From contig JACNFL010000160.1 of assembly GCA_014384685.1 (NCBI GenBank), forward strand, positions 1-15,327: DNA of 15,327 nt, in the 5' to 3' direction. The stretch's first letter is position 1, and the number at the start of each line of letters is the position of its first letter. A program made the translations under genes and the position numbers. Shown here piece after piece: positions 5,936-14,054 of the stretch. The notes under the pieces were generated by a model. It was not told the origin of the DNA. It did not search any database and saw only the letters and a program-made list of their open reading frames with translations. This stretch comes from Methanobacteriota archaeon (GTDB lineage: Archaea; Thermoplasmatota; Poseidoniia; Poseidoniales; Thalassarchaeaceae).

Positions 5936-7597
5936 TCAATGTCTGAATAAACGAACACCAGTGAACAACATGGTCATTCCATGTTCATCTGCAGCATCAA
6001 TTACTTCTTGATCACGTATCGAACCACCCGGTTGAACTACGCTGGTTATTCCTATCTCGTGTGAGGTATCAATGCCATCTCTGAATGGGAAGAACGCGTC
6101 TGAAACCATCATTGCCCCTGTTGCTCGCTCACCGGCACGACGGGCTGCAATTCTAACCGCTTCAACCCTACTAGTTTGACCTGGGCCAATACCAACCGTT
6201 GCAAATCCTGTAGTACTGGGCTGAACAAACACAACACAATTTGATTTCACTTGGGCGCAAACCGTTACGCCAAATCTAGCTAAATCGATTTGACCCTCAT
6301 CTGCTGATTTTTTGGTCACAGATTTGACTTCTGACCAATTGATTTGAGGGGCTCCTTCTTCTTGTGCTAACCAGCCACCATCAATTTGTCTCCATCTTAA
6401 TTCTGGATTTAGCGGGGTGAAATTATCAAAAGTTAGCATACGGCGATTCTTTTTCTCTGATAAAATATTCAAGGCCGAATCTTCAAATCCTGGGGCGATA
6501 ATACATTCAACGAAATGTCCGCCAATCGCTTCTGCCACCTCGCTGGTCACTATTTGATTGAAAGCAATTACACAACCGAAAGCGGATTCTGGATCACTAG
6601 CAAGCGCATCATTCCAAGCCTCTACTTGATTGGTGGAAATAGCAACACCACAAGCATTTGTGTGTTTGATGATTACACAGCAATGGGGCCATTGGCTCCA
6701 TTCATCACCACTTACAGAACGAGCAAAACGCAATGCTGCATCCAAATCAAGATAATTATTGAAAGATAATTCCTTACCACCATGTTGGTTTGCAGATGCC
6801 AGGCCTTCTGGCATTTCTCCAACCCGTGACGCGTCAAAAAATCCTGCCATTTGATGTGGGTTTTCCCCATATCTTAACCGATTCAACTGACCACCTGAAA
6901 TCAACAGTCTCGGTGGTAAATCACCTTCTAATTCAACCCCTTCGAATCGTTCAGCCAAGGTTGTTGCTAGTGCCACGTCATAGGCTGCTGTTCTCTGAAA
7001 TGCTGTCAATGCAAGTCTTTGCCTCACATCTAATGGAACTGACTTTGGGTCACCATCTGTTTGTTGTAAATGTGCTAGAACTTCATCGTATTGGCTAGGA
7101 TCTGCCATCACTAAAATATCGGGGTGGTTCTTTGCTGCAGCCCTAATCAATGTCGGGCCGCCAATATCAACCATCTCAATCAATTCATCGATTTTAACGG
7201 GAGGTTGCCGCGCAGCAACCTCCTCAAAGGGATAGAGATTTACAACCACCATGTCTATTCGGGGGTAACCAAGTTGAGCTAGAGTTTGTACATCATCCGG
7301 ATTATTTCCTCGAGCAAGAATTGGTGCGTGAATTGCTGGATGAAGTGTTTTGACTCTGCCATCAAAAACTTCTGGATGTTCTGTGATTGAACTAACGTCA
7401 TCAACCACTACCCCTGACTCACGCAATAGCCGAGCAGTCCCACCTGTGCTAACTATTTTCCAACCCATCGCTTCCAATGCTACTGCTAGAGCCGTGACCC
7501 CTGTTTTATCGTAAACACTGAGAAGTGCACGGGGTGAATTAGTGCCGGTTTTATTCGGCACTTCAGAAGTTGTTCCGGGTTGATTAGAGGTGCTCAT
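5936..7597 (-). CDS. purH: Bifunctional AICAR formyltransferase / IMP cyclohydrolase
   Basis: PurH carries out the last two steps to IMP: formylation of AICAR with 10-formyltetrahydrofolate, then ring closure. The 553-residue chain has both domains complete. The N-terminal cyclohydrolase part shows LLSVYDKTGV (25-34), STGGTARLL (50-58), KTLHPAIHAPIL (83-94) and DIGGPTLIRAAAKN (144-157). The C-terminal transferase shows RYGENPHQ (242-249), the catalytic Lys-His pair in IIKHTNACGVA (about 311-312), SDAFFPFRDGID and the FTGVRLFRH end. The length is slightly over the bacterial norm, owing to a Ser/Thr/Pro-rich lead of about 22 residues. ATG 7597 was preferred over the TTG at 7600. Many archaea use PurP and PurO instead, so this is the bacterial-style solution. 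It lies 82 bp downstream of a TerB-like gene. Confidence 0.95.
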   Translation of the reverse strand: MSTSNQPGTTSEVPNKTGTNSPRALLSVYDKTGVTALAVALEAMGWKIVSTGGTARLLRESGVVVDDVSSITEHPEVFDGRVKTLHPAIHAPILARGNNPDDVQTLAQLGYPRIDMVVVNLYPFEEVAARQPPVKIDELIEMVDIGGPTLIRAAAKNHPDILVMADPSQYDEVLAHLQQTDGDPKSVPLDVRQRLALTAFQRTAAYDVALATTLAERFEGVELEGDLPPRLLISGGQLNRLRYGENPHQMAGFFDASRVGEMPEGLASANQHGGKELSFNNYLDLDAALRFARSVSGDEWSQWPHCCVIIKHTNACGVAISTNQVEAWNDALASDPESAFGCVIAFNQIVTSEVAEAIGGHFVECIIAPGFEDSALNILSEKKNRRMLTFDNFTPLNPELRWRQIDGGWLAQEEGAPQINWSEVKSVTKKSADEGQIDLARFGVTVCAQVKSNCVVFVQPSTTGFATVGIGPGQTSRVEAVRIAARRAGERATGAMMVSDAFFPFRDGIDTSHEIGITSVVQPGGSIRDQEVIDAADEHGMTMLFTGVRLFRH

Positions 7598-7679
7598 CAA
7601 TCGAACCCGTATTCATTCGACGGGGTAGCCGTTATTGAGTTTTGAGGCAAGAAAAATTTCTCTAATCGGCCCTGTTTTT

Positions 7680-8123
7680 CTACTTATCATTTTCATCAAG
7701 TGTGATTTCCAATAGTGAAGGGCCTGTTGACATCCATTCTAATCCATCTTGAACCCACGCCCATATCTCTTTCAGCCGATCATTATCTACACCGGCATGC
7801 TTCGCAATAATTTTAATCGCTTCGACTTCGGAATCATGTACTTCACCATCTGCCGCAGCAAGAAAAATACCATCTCTAAGTGCTAATCTTAGGGTCTTTT
7901 TGTCCATCTTTTTTACCGTTTCTTCGACATTATATTCATTACGTAATAAATTTCGAAATTGTGAGCGTAATCGTGGATTTATCAACATTCTAGCCATTCT
8001 GCTTTCAAAAAATGACATTTCTTCTTCTTTGAGAATGTTGTCGGCATTGGCAATAATTGCTAATACGGTCATGTAATCGTCCCTGTTGACCACGAGGAAC
8101 GCATCTGGATGTGAGGGTTTCAT
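7680..8123 (-). CDS. TerB-like helical protein
   Basis: A 147-residue all-helical cytosolic protein from the ATG at 8123 (a TTG at 8129 is an alternative). Residues around 82-115 carry the clearest TerB pattern: ALRDGIFLAAADGEVHDSEV followed by EAIKIIAKHAGVD, with the ADGE-turn and ExxxIxxI helix typical of the family. A related repeat precedes it at about 19-40 (LAIIANADNILKEEEMSFFE). Function in archaea is unknown; bacterial relatives work with Ter proteins or as stress-linked membrane-associated factors. Between the thermosome gene (115 bp upstream) and purH (82 bp downstream) it probably has its own promoter, since an AT-rich TATA-like block lies about 55-60 bp before the start. Confidence 0.7.
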   Translation of the reverse strand: MKPSHPDAFLVVNRDDYMTVLAIIANADNILKEEEMSFFESRMARMLINPRLRSQFRNLLRNEYNVEETVKKMDKKTLRLALRDGIFLAAADGEVHDSEVEAIKIIAKHAGVDNDRLKEIWAWVQDGLEWMSTGPSLLEITLDENDK

Positions 8124-8162
8124 GTGCAATTTGCCATTAGAGTTCTCATTGAATTAGGTTTC

Positions 8163-8187
8163 GGATAGATATTTACAAAATATATCC
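8163..8187 (-). promoter_or_regulatory. AT-rich near-palindrome with TATA element upstream of the TerB-like gene
   Basis: Arms ggata-ga-tattt and aaatatatcc pair over 10 bp with a 2-base bulge and a 3-base centre. On the minus strand it contains tatatttt at 8184-8177, a good archaeal TATA-like element that would start transcription near 8154, giving a leader of about 30 nt. The symmetry could be a binding site or a by-product of AT-rich sequence. Confidence 0.4.
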
Positions 8188-8238
8188 AAAAGAATAACGA
8201 AAATGGTTGGAACTATGTCATCAGATTGATGGAGTGGA

Positions 8239-9813
8239 TTAGTCCCCTCTTGCACTGATTACTTGGTCACAGCGAAGAAGTGTGTTTGTTGTTTCAGTCG
8301 CCGCCATAATACCATGAAGTATGCTTTCGGCGGGCTCAAGAACATCTGACATGGATGTGATTGAACCATCTGAACTAACACCAGCGGCTTCAATATTTTC
8401 CCTCACTGCTGAACGGAGTTCAAGAAGGGCATCAAGTGGATCTACACCAGAATTTGCCGCCAACATCCACGGAATCATCTCAAGGGCGCGGCCGAAGGCA
8501 TCCATGCCGAGGCGGCTTCTGTCAGCAATTTTTTCTGCTGCCTCTTTTACTGCTTTTGAAGCAAGCATATGTGATGCCCCACCACCAGGCAATAGTGTAC
8601 CTTCACTGCGGGCTAGGCTAGTGGCCCTAAGGGCATCATACATTCCTCGAATCGTCTCTTCCGCACCCATTGCTCCCCCAACAAGAATTGTAACAAGTGG
8701 GCCTGTGCAACCATCAAAGATGATTCTGTCTTGAACTTCATCTGTTGCCAACCGTCGTTCTGCTTCGAATCGGCCGACTAATCCAAGATTTTCATTACTA
8801 AGGTCATCTAAATGTTCTACTAATTTTGCACCACTTGCTTGGGCTAAATGGACTAATTGCTTCTGGTCAATATCGTGGATCACCACTTTACCAGCTGCTG
8901 CAAGTCGGTGAAGTATGATTCTATCAACGTCACCACTAGAACAGATTATTTCTGCATCAGTAGCAATGATGTTATCAGCAATTTTTGCTAATGTTTGCTC
9001 ATGAATTGCCATGAATTTTTGAAGATCTCCTGCAGATTGTAATTCAATTTCGGTATCTCTTTTTGTTTCTCTTTGCTTAATATCACAATTGAGAAGTGCC
9101 ACTTTGGCATTCTCTTTGACGCCAGCCATTCTCTCCATAGGAATTCGTTGACGCCAAAAAACACCTGAAACCATACATGTATCGTTTATTGTGCTATCTT
9201 CTAATTTTTCAAACAACACATCTTCGGCTTCGCAACGAATACCTGATTCTGTTTCGTGAGTCACGTGCGCAAGGGCTTCAACCAACATTTCTGCAAAGCG
9301 AGTATCTGACCCTGCTGCGCGTCCTGTCAATGATGTTGAAGCGACCTTCTGTAACAACTCGCTATCATCTGCTGAACATTCTATCACATCTTCTTCAAGT
9401 GCTGAAACCGCTATTTCAGCAGCCATCAAATAACCATCAACCACAGTCAATGGGTGGACACCTTTTCGAATCAGTCTCCCCGCTTCATCTAAGAGCGCAC
9501 CGGCTAGAAGAACTGTTGAAGTTACGCCATCTCCAATCGCTGATTCTTGAGTTTGGCCCAGTGATACGAGAAGTTTAGCACCTGGATTTTTTATCAATAA
9601 ATCATTCAGCACTCTTGCACCATCAGATGTTACTGCGAATTCACCATTGGTTTTGTACAAACCTTTGTCTAATCCACGCGGACCAAGTGTTCCGCGAAGT
9701 ATTGAAGATAGGGTTTTTGCGGCGTGAATCAACTTCTGAGTTACCTCCACACCAGAGGTGACTCTAGTCTCTTGGCGAACTATTGGAACAGGTCCTTGTG
9801 TACCTTCAACCAT
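8239..9813 (-). CDS. Divergent thermosome subunit (group II chaperonin)
   Basis: A 524-residue ATP-dependent folding chaperonin of the TCP-1/thermosome family, forming double-ring cages in the cytosol. Landmarks are in order: TLGPRGLDKGL (42-52), TSDGARVLNDL (62-72) with the nucleotide-pocket Asp64, GDGVTSTVLLAG (94-105) with Asp95, MYDALRAT (391-398) with the conserved Asp, LLPGGGASH (407-415), and SGVDPLDALLELRSA (455-469). It differs from typical archaeal subunits in several places. GDGTT is GDGVT, LGPKGMDKML is LGPRGLDKGL, and TNDGA is TSDGA. The Gly/Met-rich tail found on many thermosomes is absent, with the chain ending at ISARGD. It is also shorter than the usual 540-550. It is downstream of the PINA gene by 75 bp. 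It may be a specialised or secondary subunit rather than the main one. Confidence 0.9.
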   Translation of the reverse strand: MVEGTQGPVPIVRQETRVTSGVEVTQKLIHAAKTLSSILRGTLGPRGLDKGLYKTNGEFAVTSDGARVLNDLLIKNPGAKLLVSLGQTQESAIGDGVTSTVLLAGALLDEAGRLIRKGVHPLTVVDGYLMAAEIAVSALEEDVIECSADDSELLQKVASTSLTGRAAGSDTRFAEMLVEALAHVTHETESGIRCEAEDVLFEKLEDSTINDTCMVSGVFWRQRIPMERMAGVKENAKVALLNCDIKQRETKRDTEIELQSAGDLQKFMAIHEQTLAKIADNIIATDAEIICSSGDVDRIILHRLAAAGKVVIHDIDQKQLVHLAQASGAKLVEHLDDLSNENLGLVGRFEAERRLATDEVQDRIIFDGCTGPLVTILVGGAMGAEETIRGMYDALRATSLARSEGTLLPGGGASHMLASKAVKEAAEKIADRSRLGMDAFGRALEMIPWMLAANSGVDPLDALLELRSAVRENIEAAGVSSDGSITSMSDVLEPAESILHGIMAATETTNTLLRCDQVISARGD

Positions 9814-9888
9814 GCACCCACCTAATTTGTCCGACCTACGACCCCTTGATGAACCTTTGAGATTGTTGAGAGTGGGGAAATTAGTGGA

Positions 9889-11274
9889 TTAACGGCGTCT
9901 TCCTTTGCGTTTTGCCCTTCTATCTTTCTTACTACTGTAGGACTGTTCCCATGCCCTACCACCCATGCTTCGTTCAACATCCATATCATATGAACTTCGG
10001 AATTTATTTTCTGGTGCTCGGAAACCACGGGGCAAATCACCTGCTGATTTAATTGAAACTTTGACTTCGTATTGTTCTTCTAAACCCTTCACGGTTGAAC
10101 CACCTTGGCCAACAAGAACACCTATCGCTGAATCATCAACATAGACTTCTACACTTCCGCCGGAGAATTTTACGTGATGGATTCTAATTCCATAATCTTC
10201 TGAAAGACGATCTTTGAGTTGGGCCGCAGCAAGGAGTTGCATTGGTGACATTTCGTCTCCTGATGCTTGACCATCTGCATCAACAATACAGATTTGTTCA
10301 CCAAATGAGAATATTTCATTCAAAACCTTGCCATCAGGATATCTTTTCACTTGAATTACTGGTCTAGCCAAATCAGATTGCATTCCAGAAGGTGCCTTGA
10401 CTGTCATTGCTAATTGCAAAACTTCTCCGATTTTACCCTTTTCAACGTGAATAACTGTCGTTAATATCTGGGCTAGGATTCCTAATTCAACTCTTCCAAT
10501 CATTCGCTGAATCGCTTCTAATGCAGAGGCTGAATGAGTGACTCCAAGCAAACCAAGACCTGCTAATCTACAATCTCCAAATACTTCGAAATCTTTGGTC
10601 TTACGAACTTCATCATATACGATGAAATCAGGTCTTGCTAAAAATAAGATATCTGCTGTCAATTCCATTGAGCCACGGGAACGATCATCTTCAGCTAGAG
10701 GGGCATATTGGGTTACTCTTTGAGGCAATTGTAAATCTCTTGGACTTTCCATTGTTTTGACAACTGCGCCTTCGCCATCTAACCAACGAGCAATTGCACT
10801 TGCTAGAGTTGATTTACCGGAGCCCGGCATTCCACTAACGAGTGTTCCTTGATTTTGTAAATCCGCAATTAATTTTAGGAGGTTTTCATCTAAATTGTAA
10901 TCATCAAGATCAGGTTGTGCTACAGGCCGGACAACAATCATTTCCCAACCATCAGAAAATGGTGGCCAAGAAATTGTTACTCGTAAATCTCCTACTTGCA
11001 TTACTTTACAACCATGACGATCAATTTCTACAAAACAATCACCTCGTGTCTCACTATGTTGCTCAAGAGTGATATCCAACCCTTGAGATATCTCTTCAAT
11101 AGTTGAACTACTAAATTCCTCCATCTCAAGTTCAACGACTTCTAATTCAGTAATGTGGCCGCGTTTAACTCGTGGTGGACAATCTGCTTTCAAAAAAACC
11201 GTGCTAACAGTAAGGTCTGAAAGTAAATTTTCCAGTGCATCTGGAATCGGGGGGTGGTCACCAAATTTTGCCAT
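9889..11274 (-). CDS. PilT-like ATPase with KH domain (PINA/COG1855 type) lacking the PIN domain
   Basis: The 461-residue protein aligns in order with the ATPase-KH portion of archaeal PINA. It has FVEIDRHGCKVMQVGDLRV (81-99), ISWPPFSDGWEMIVVRPV (101-118), Walker A GMPGSGKST (148-156), KTMESPRDLQLP (173-184), GSMELTADILFLARPDFIVY then Asp-Glu (201-222; Walker B), GVTHS and IQRMIGRVELG (255-265). A KH domain covers about 362-411 with GQGG at 389-392, followed by a Lys/Arg-rich tail (449-461). Full family members carry a PIN nuclease-like domain of about 150 residues at the N-terminus; here the protein starts directly at the linker before the ATPase. Crenarchaeal PINA is a hexameric ATPase acting at Holliday junctions; the KH domain and basic tail here suggest nucleic-acid binding. 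It starts 10 bp after the small membrane-protein gene. Confidence 0.85.
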   Translation of the reverse strand: MAKFGDHPPIPDALENLLSDLTVSTVFLKADCPPRVKRGHITELEVVELEMEEFSSSTIEEISQGLDITLEQHSETRGDCFVEIDRHGCKVMQVGDLRVTISWPPFSDGWEMIVVRPVAQPDLDDYNLDENLLKLIADLQNQGTLVSGMPGSGKSTLASAIARWLDGEGAVVKTMESPRDLQLPQRVTQYAPLAEDDRSRGSMELTADILFLARPDFIVYDEVRKTKDFEVFGDCRLAGLGLLGVTHSASALEAIQRMIGRVELGILAQILTTVIHVEKGKIGEVLQLAMTVKAPSGMQSDLARPVIQVKRYPDGKVLNEIFSFGEQICIVDADGQASGDEMSPMQLLAAAQLKDRLSEDYGIRIHHVKFSGGSVEVYVDDSAIGVLVGQGGSTVKGLEEQYEVKVSIKSAGDLPRGFRAPENKFRSSYDMDVERSMGGRAWEQSYSSKKDRRAKRKGRRR

Positions 11275-11284
11275 GACTCTCTAC

Positions 11285-11620
11285 TCAGATAGGTTCCCCT
11301 TCAAAATTAGTCATACACCAATGTATGAACAAAACCGAAGTGAGGGTCATTGATATTGCACCAATAAACGGAAAGCCGAAAGTGCCTGACATTACAGCAT
11401 ACAAAATAGCACCTAGAAGTATGAGGAAAAGCATATTTCCAATTGTTGCCACACGTAAATCCAAACCAGAAATAACTTCATTTCGATTTGCCAACATCCA
11501 CCAAACTAAAGCGGTAATACCAACCAATGTAACATAACCCACAATCATTCCAACTGTTTGACCAAGTGCCGAAACATAGAGGTCGTAAAGAGGGCCGAGC
11601 AGAGATTGTGCTAGGTTCAT
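11285..11620 (-). CDS. Small three-span membrane protein of unknown function
   Basis: From the ATG at 11620 the product has 111 residues (a GTG at 11632 would add four). Three hydrophobic helices are visible near 22-43, 61-80 and 86-103, with a short charged loop (NRNEVISGLDLR) between the first two and an acidic C-terminus. No signature residue or family is recognised. The 10-bp gap to the PINA-like gene suggests co-transcription, and the oxidoreductase gene lies 55 bp upstream. Hydrophobic architecture is clear; function is not. Confidence 0.65.
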   Translation of the reverse strand: MNLAQSLLGPLYDLYVSALGQTVGMIVGYVTLVGITALVWWMLANRNEVISGLDLRVATIGNMLFLILLGAILYAVMSGTFGFPFIGAISMTLTSVLFIHWCMTNFEGEPI

Positions 11621-11675
11621 GTGTCGGCCCACTTGTGTCTGATTCTTGAATGCTCTCTCAATACTTTTGCTAAAA

Positions 11676-12689
11676 TTACTCTCTACCTGCTGCCTTTAGT
11701 GCTGAGGAAACCATACTTACACCCTCTAAACCCACTTTTCCAGATGCAAAGGGAGTGTCATTATTTTCTCCATTAGCATGCGATATGAACGCCCTTAACT
11801 CAGCAGTCAAACTTGGCTCACCAAGTGGTAATTCAATACGCTCACGTGGGGCCGCATCAAATCCTCCCCACTGTTGCCCGTGTGCATTGTTTGGGTGATG
11901 GTGTATCCATAATCCAGAGTGATCAAGGTAATCTATAGCCAATGAAGCGTCTTGGCCGATTATTCGTAGTACCCTGACTTTACCTTGAATTCTACTTCTC
12001 CATGAAACTGTTACAACTGCTGATACACCATTTGGATTACTGCCTGAATTTTTAGGGAACCCCATCTCAATGATTGCATGATCCTCAATTTTTGGATTAT
12101 CAGAAGGTAAAGCAAGGCAATTGATTGTGTTTGGTTCAATATCACCCATCAAATCCTTCATGATATCCATATCGTGGATTGCTAATGCCGCAATAACCCC
12201 AATATCTGGTCTTGGCTCTCTTACTGAAAGGCGGTCGGATTCAATGTGAAGGATTGGACCAAGTGTGCCGTCAGCGATGAGTTCTGCTGCTTTGCGCACA
12301 GCGGCGTGGTATCGGAATAAATGGCCAACCATCAATACTTGGCCTGTTTTTTCAGCGCAGGCTAGAACTTCTTTGGCCTGTTCCTCATTCATTGCCAATG
12401 GCTTTTCAACAAGAACATCAATTCCTTGCTTCATCAATGAAATTGCTAATGGTGCGTGTTGAGGAGTTGGTGTGGCAATTGTTGCTGCAGCAACACCTAG
12501 AGAGGTGAGGGCGTTAGCATCGGTACACCACTCACAACCAAACTCTGATGCCATACTTTCAGCACGTTCTGCATCAACATCACAAACGACTAGTTCTGAG
12601 ATTACCCCGTTGGATTTCAACGCGGCCAAAGTTCGGACATGGTTGCGCCCCCAATAGCCGGTCCCGACCACTGCCATCTTCAAACTCAT
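11676..12689 (-). CDS. Gfo/Idh/MocA-family NAD(P)-dependent oxidoreductase
   Basis: A 337-residue sugar- or inositol-type dehydrogenase from the ATG at 12689 (an upstream GTG at 12734 would add 15 residues not expected in the family). The N-terminal Rossmann domain shows AVVGTGYWGRNHVRTL (6-21), and the hallmark VEKPLAMN (94-101) marks cofactor and catalytic lysine (Lys96). GHLFRYH (122-128) and the His in AIHDMDIMKDLMGD (171-184) complete the expected active-site set; Asp175 follows the catalytic His172. The GxGYWGxN form is common among enzymes acting on UDP-sugars, for example the 3-dehydrogenases of UDP-N-acetylated sugars, but the substrate cannot be read from the sequence. It is divergent from the glycosyltransferase at 12791, which fits a role in glycan precursor metabolism. 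Confidence 0.9.
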   Translation of the reverse strand: MSLKMAVVGTGYWGRNHVRTLAALKSNGVISELVVCDVDAERAESMASEFGCEWCTDANALTSLGVAAATIATPTPQHAPLAISLMKQGIDVLVEKPLAMNEEQAKEVLACAEKTGQVLMVGHLFRYHAAVRKAAELIADGTLGPILHIESDRLSVREPRPDIGVIAALAIHDMDIMKDLMGDIEPNTINCLALPSDNPKIEDHAIIEMGFPKNSGSNPNGVSAVVTVSWRSRIQGKVRVLRIIGQDASLAIDYLDHSGLWIHHHPNNAHGQQWGGFDAAPRERIELPLGEPSLTAELRAFISHANGENNDTPFASGKVGLEGVSMVSSALKAAGRE

Positions 12690-12764
12690 TGACCGGCCGA
12701 ACCTACACCCCTCTTTCACGCTACCGGAATTCACATCTAATGACTCATGACGGCGGTTTGTCTG

Positions 12765-12770
12765 ATATAG
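12765..12770 (+). promoter_or_regulatory. Likely TATA box for the glycosyltransferase gene (leaderless start)
   Basis: An atatag element is centred about 24 bp before the ATG at 12791. Archaeal TATA boxes sit about 26-27 bp before transcription start, so the message would begin at or next to the start codon. No Shine-Dalgarno-like sequence lies close to this ATG, which agrees. Confidence 0.5.
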
Positions 12771-12790
12771 GGTAAGCAGAAGCGGAAATC

Positions 12791-14050
12791 ATGGTGGGGC
12801 TGTTAATTGCCGCTGTCCGAGACCTTGACCCCCCCGCAGGTGGGGCTGAGATGAGTCTTGCAACTCTTCTCAAAGGAGTATGTGAACCAGGGCCACTTCC
12901 TGAAGCTGAAATTCTCTTTTTGCCAAGTCGCGATACACCGCATATTGACCCAGCACACCTCCAACAAGCATGGAGAGCAACTATTTTCCAATCTGATGCC
13001 CGGGGCGATGCAACCCCTCTTACTTCAGATTCAGAATTAGAAAGAGTGGAAATTAATCTTCCAATTGAAGATTGGTGGTCGGGTCTTGCTTGGCGACTAA
13101 GAGGTAAAAGCGGACAACCAAACTCTATGCTTCAACACCAGCATCTGAAAAAGAGGAATAAGAAATTCGCTAAAATGTTGAAAGGAAAAATTTCTGAGGT
13201 GAAAGAACAAACGGAAAGAAGTGGTTTGTCTGTAATTGGCATCACCCAGTTGCATTGGTCTGCGGGCGCAGGAGATGTTTTCAAAGAATTGAATATTCCA
13301 TATTTGGTCTTCGTAAGAGATGAATTACAATTCATTCAGCCCGAACTCTATCGCTCAAGTTTAGAGGGCGCCGCCGCGGTATGTTGTGCTGGAGATGGTT
13401 TGGGACAACAGGTTGCCAGCACATTCAATGTAAAAGCAATCAGAAATGTTCGGCTTCCTGTAGATTTCGCTAGTAGATTTGGAACTATTGAAGAAATTGA
13501 AACGACTAGAGCAGGAGGGCTTTCAAATCGAATTAAAAATAATGATATTGATACCCCTAGAATTGCAATTGTTGGGGTCACCCCAGAGAAGGGGTATGAG
13601 TTCTATCAACGTCTTTTACCTCATCTCTCAAATATCTGGCCAGAAGCAAGGGTTGACGTTTACGGAGGTGGTTCGTACGCTGAAGAATTAGGTAAATTTG
13701 ACAATACCACATGGCATGGGCACACTTCGGTTAGTGAGGTCTTTAGCCGCTGTGATGTCCATCTTCTTACAGTGGCTTCAACGGGTTCTTGGGGCCGAGT
13801 AATAAACGAGGCTGGATTGTTTGGAGTCCCATCTGTTTCAATATCAATAGGTAGTCAACCAGAAGCTGTTGGTGATGGTGGGGTTATTGTTGACAAAGCG
13901 GCTGATCTAGATGCTTGGGTCAACGCCTTACGCACGACCTACACCCAACGAGAAGGGTTAGGTGAATTAGCAAGAAAGCATTCAGGGATTGTAGATCATA
14001 GGCGCTCAATAGCCGCTTTCCGTTCTGTCATCAAAGAATTTTCATCGTGA
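12791..14050 (+). CDS. GT4-type glycosyltransferase
   Basis: A 419-residue GT-B-fold sugar transferase without membrane segments. The N-terminal acceptor-side signature is DLDPPAGGAEMSL (11-23). The donor-side domain has the strand-turn AIVGVTPEKGYEFYQRLLP (259-277), VYGGGSYAEEL (290-300) and the GT4 nucleotide-sugar loop WGRVINEAGLFGVPSVSI (334-351), where Glu340 corresponds to the second Glu of the E-x7-E motif; the first is replaced by a tryptophan-glycine environment (SWGRV). The region 112-145 is unusually Lys-rich and may be a flexible insertion or a contact with anionic membrane lipid. Product class (protein, lipid or polysaccharide) cannot be told. The start is the first ATG after a TATA-like box. 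The kinase gene follows after 4 bp, so the two are almost certainly co-transcribed. Confidence 0.88.
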   Translation: MVGLLIAAVRDLDPPAGGAEMSLATLLKGVCEPGPLPEAEILFLPSRDTPHIDPAHLQQAWRATIFQSDARGDATPLTSDSELERVEINLPIEDWWSGLAWRLRGKSGQPNSMLQHQHLKKRNKKFAKMLKGKISEVKEQTERSGLSVIGITQLHWSAGAGDVFKELNIPYLVFVRDELQFIQPELYRSSLEGAAAVCCAGDGLGQQVASTFNVKAIRNVRLPVDFASRFGTIEEIETTRAGGLSNRIKNNDIDTPRIAIVGVTPEKGYEFYQRLLPHLSNIWPEARVDVYGGGSYAEELGKFDNTTWHGHTSVSEVFSRCDVHLLTVASTGSWGRVINEAGLFGVPSVSISIGSQPEAVGDGGVIVDKAADLDAWVNALRTTYTQREGLGELARKHSGIVDHRRSIAAFRSVIKEFSS

Positions 14051-14054
14051 TTAA

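Noticed and set aside
7649..7663. Short agaaa/tttct inverted repeat before purH
   Set aside because: Only 5 AT-rich pairs with a 2-base centre; easily due to chance in AT-rich intergenic DNA.
8321..8734. Plus-strand frame of 137 codons over the thermosome
   Set aside because: Antisense to conserved chaperonin motifs; no independent evidence for coding.
9830..9852. Two TAGGT direct copies upstream of the thermosome, compared with the purN palindrome
   Set aside because: Five-base matches without inverted symmetry or conserved spacing; not enough to claim a shared operator.
9822..10040. Second minus-strand frame across the thermosome/PINA gap
   Set aside because: It overlaps the KH and basic-tail coding region of PINA in another frame and has no family resemblance.
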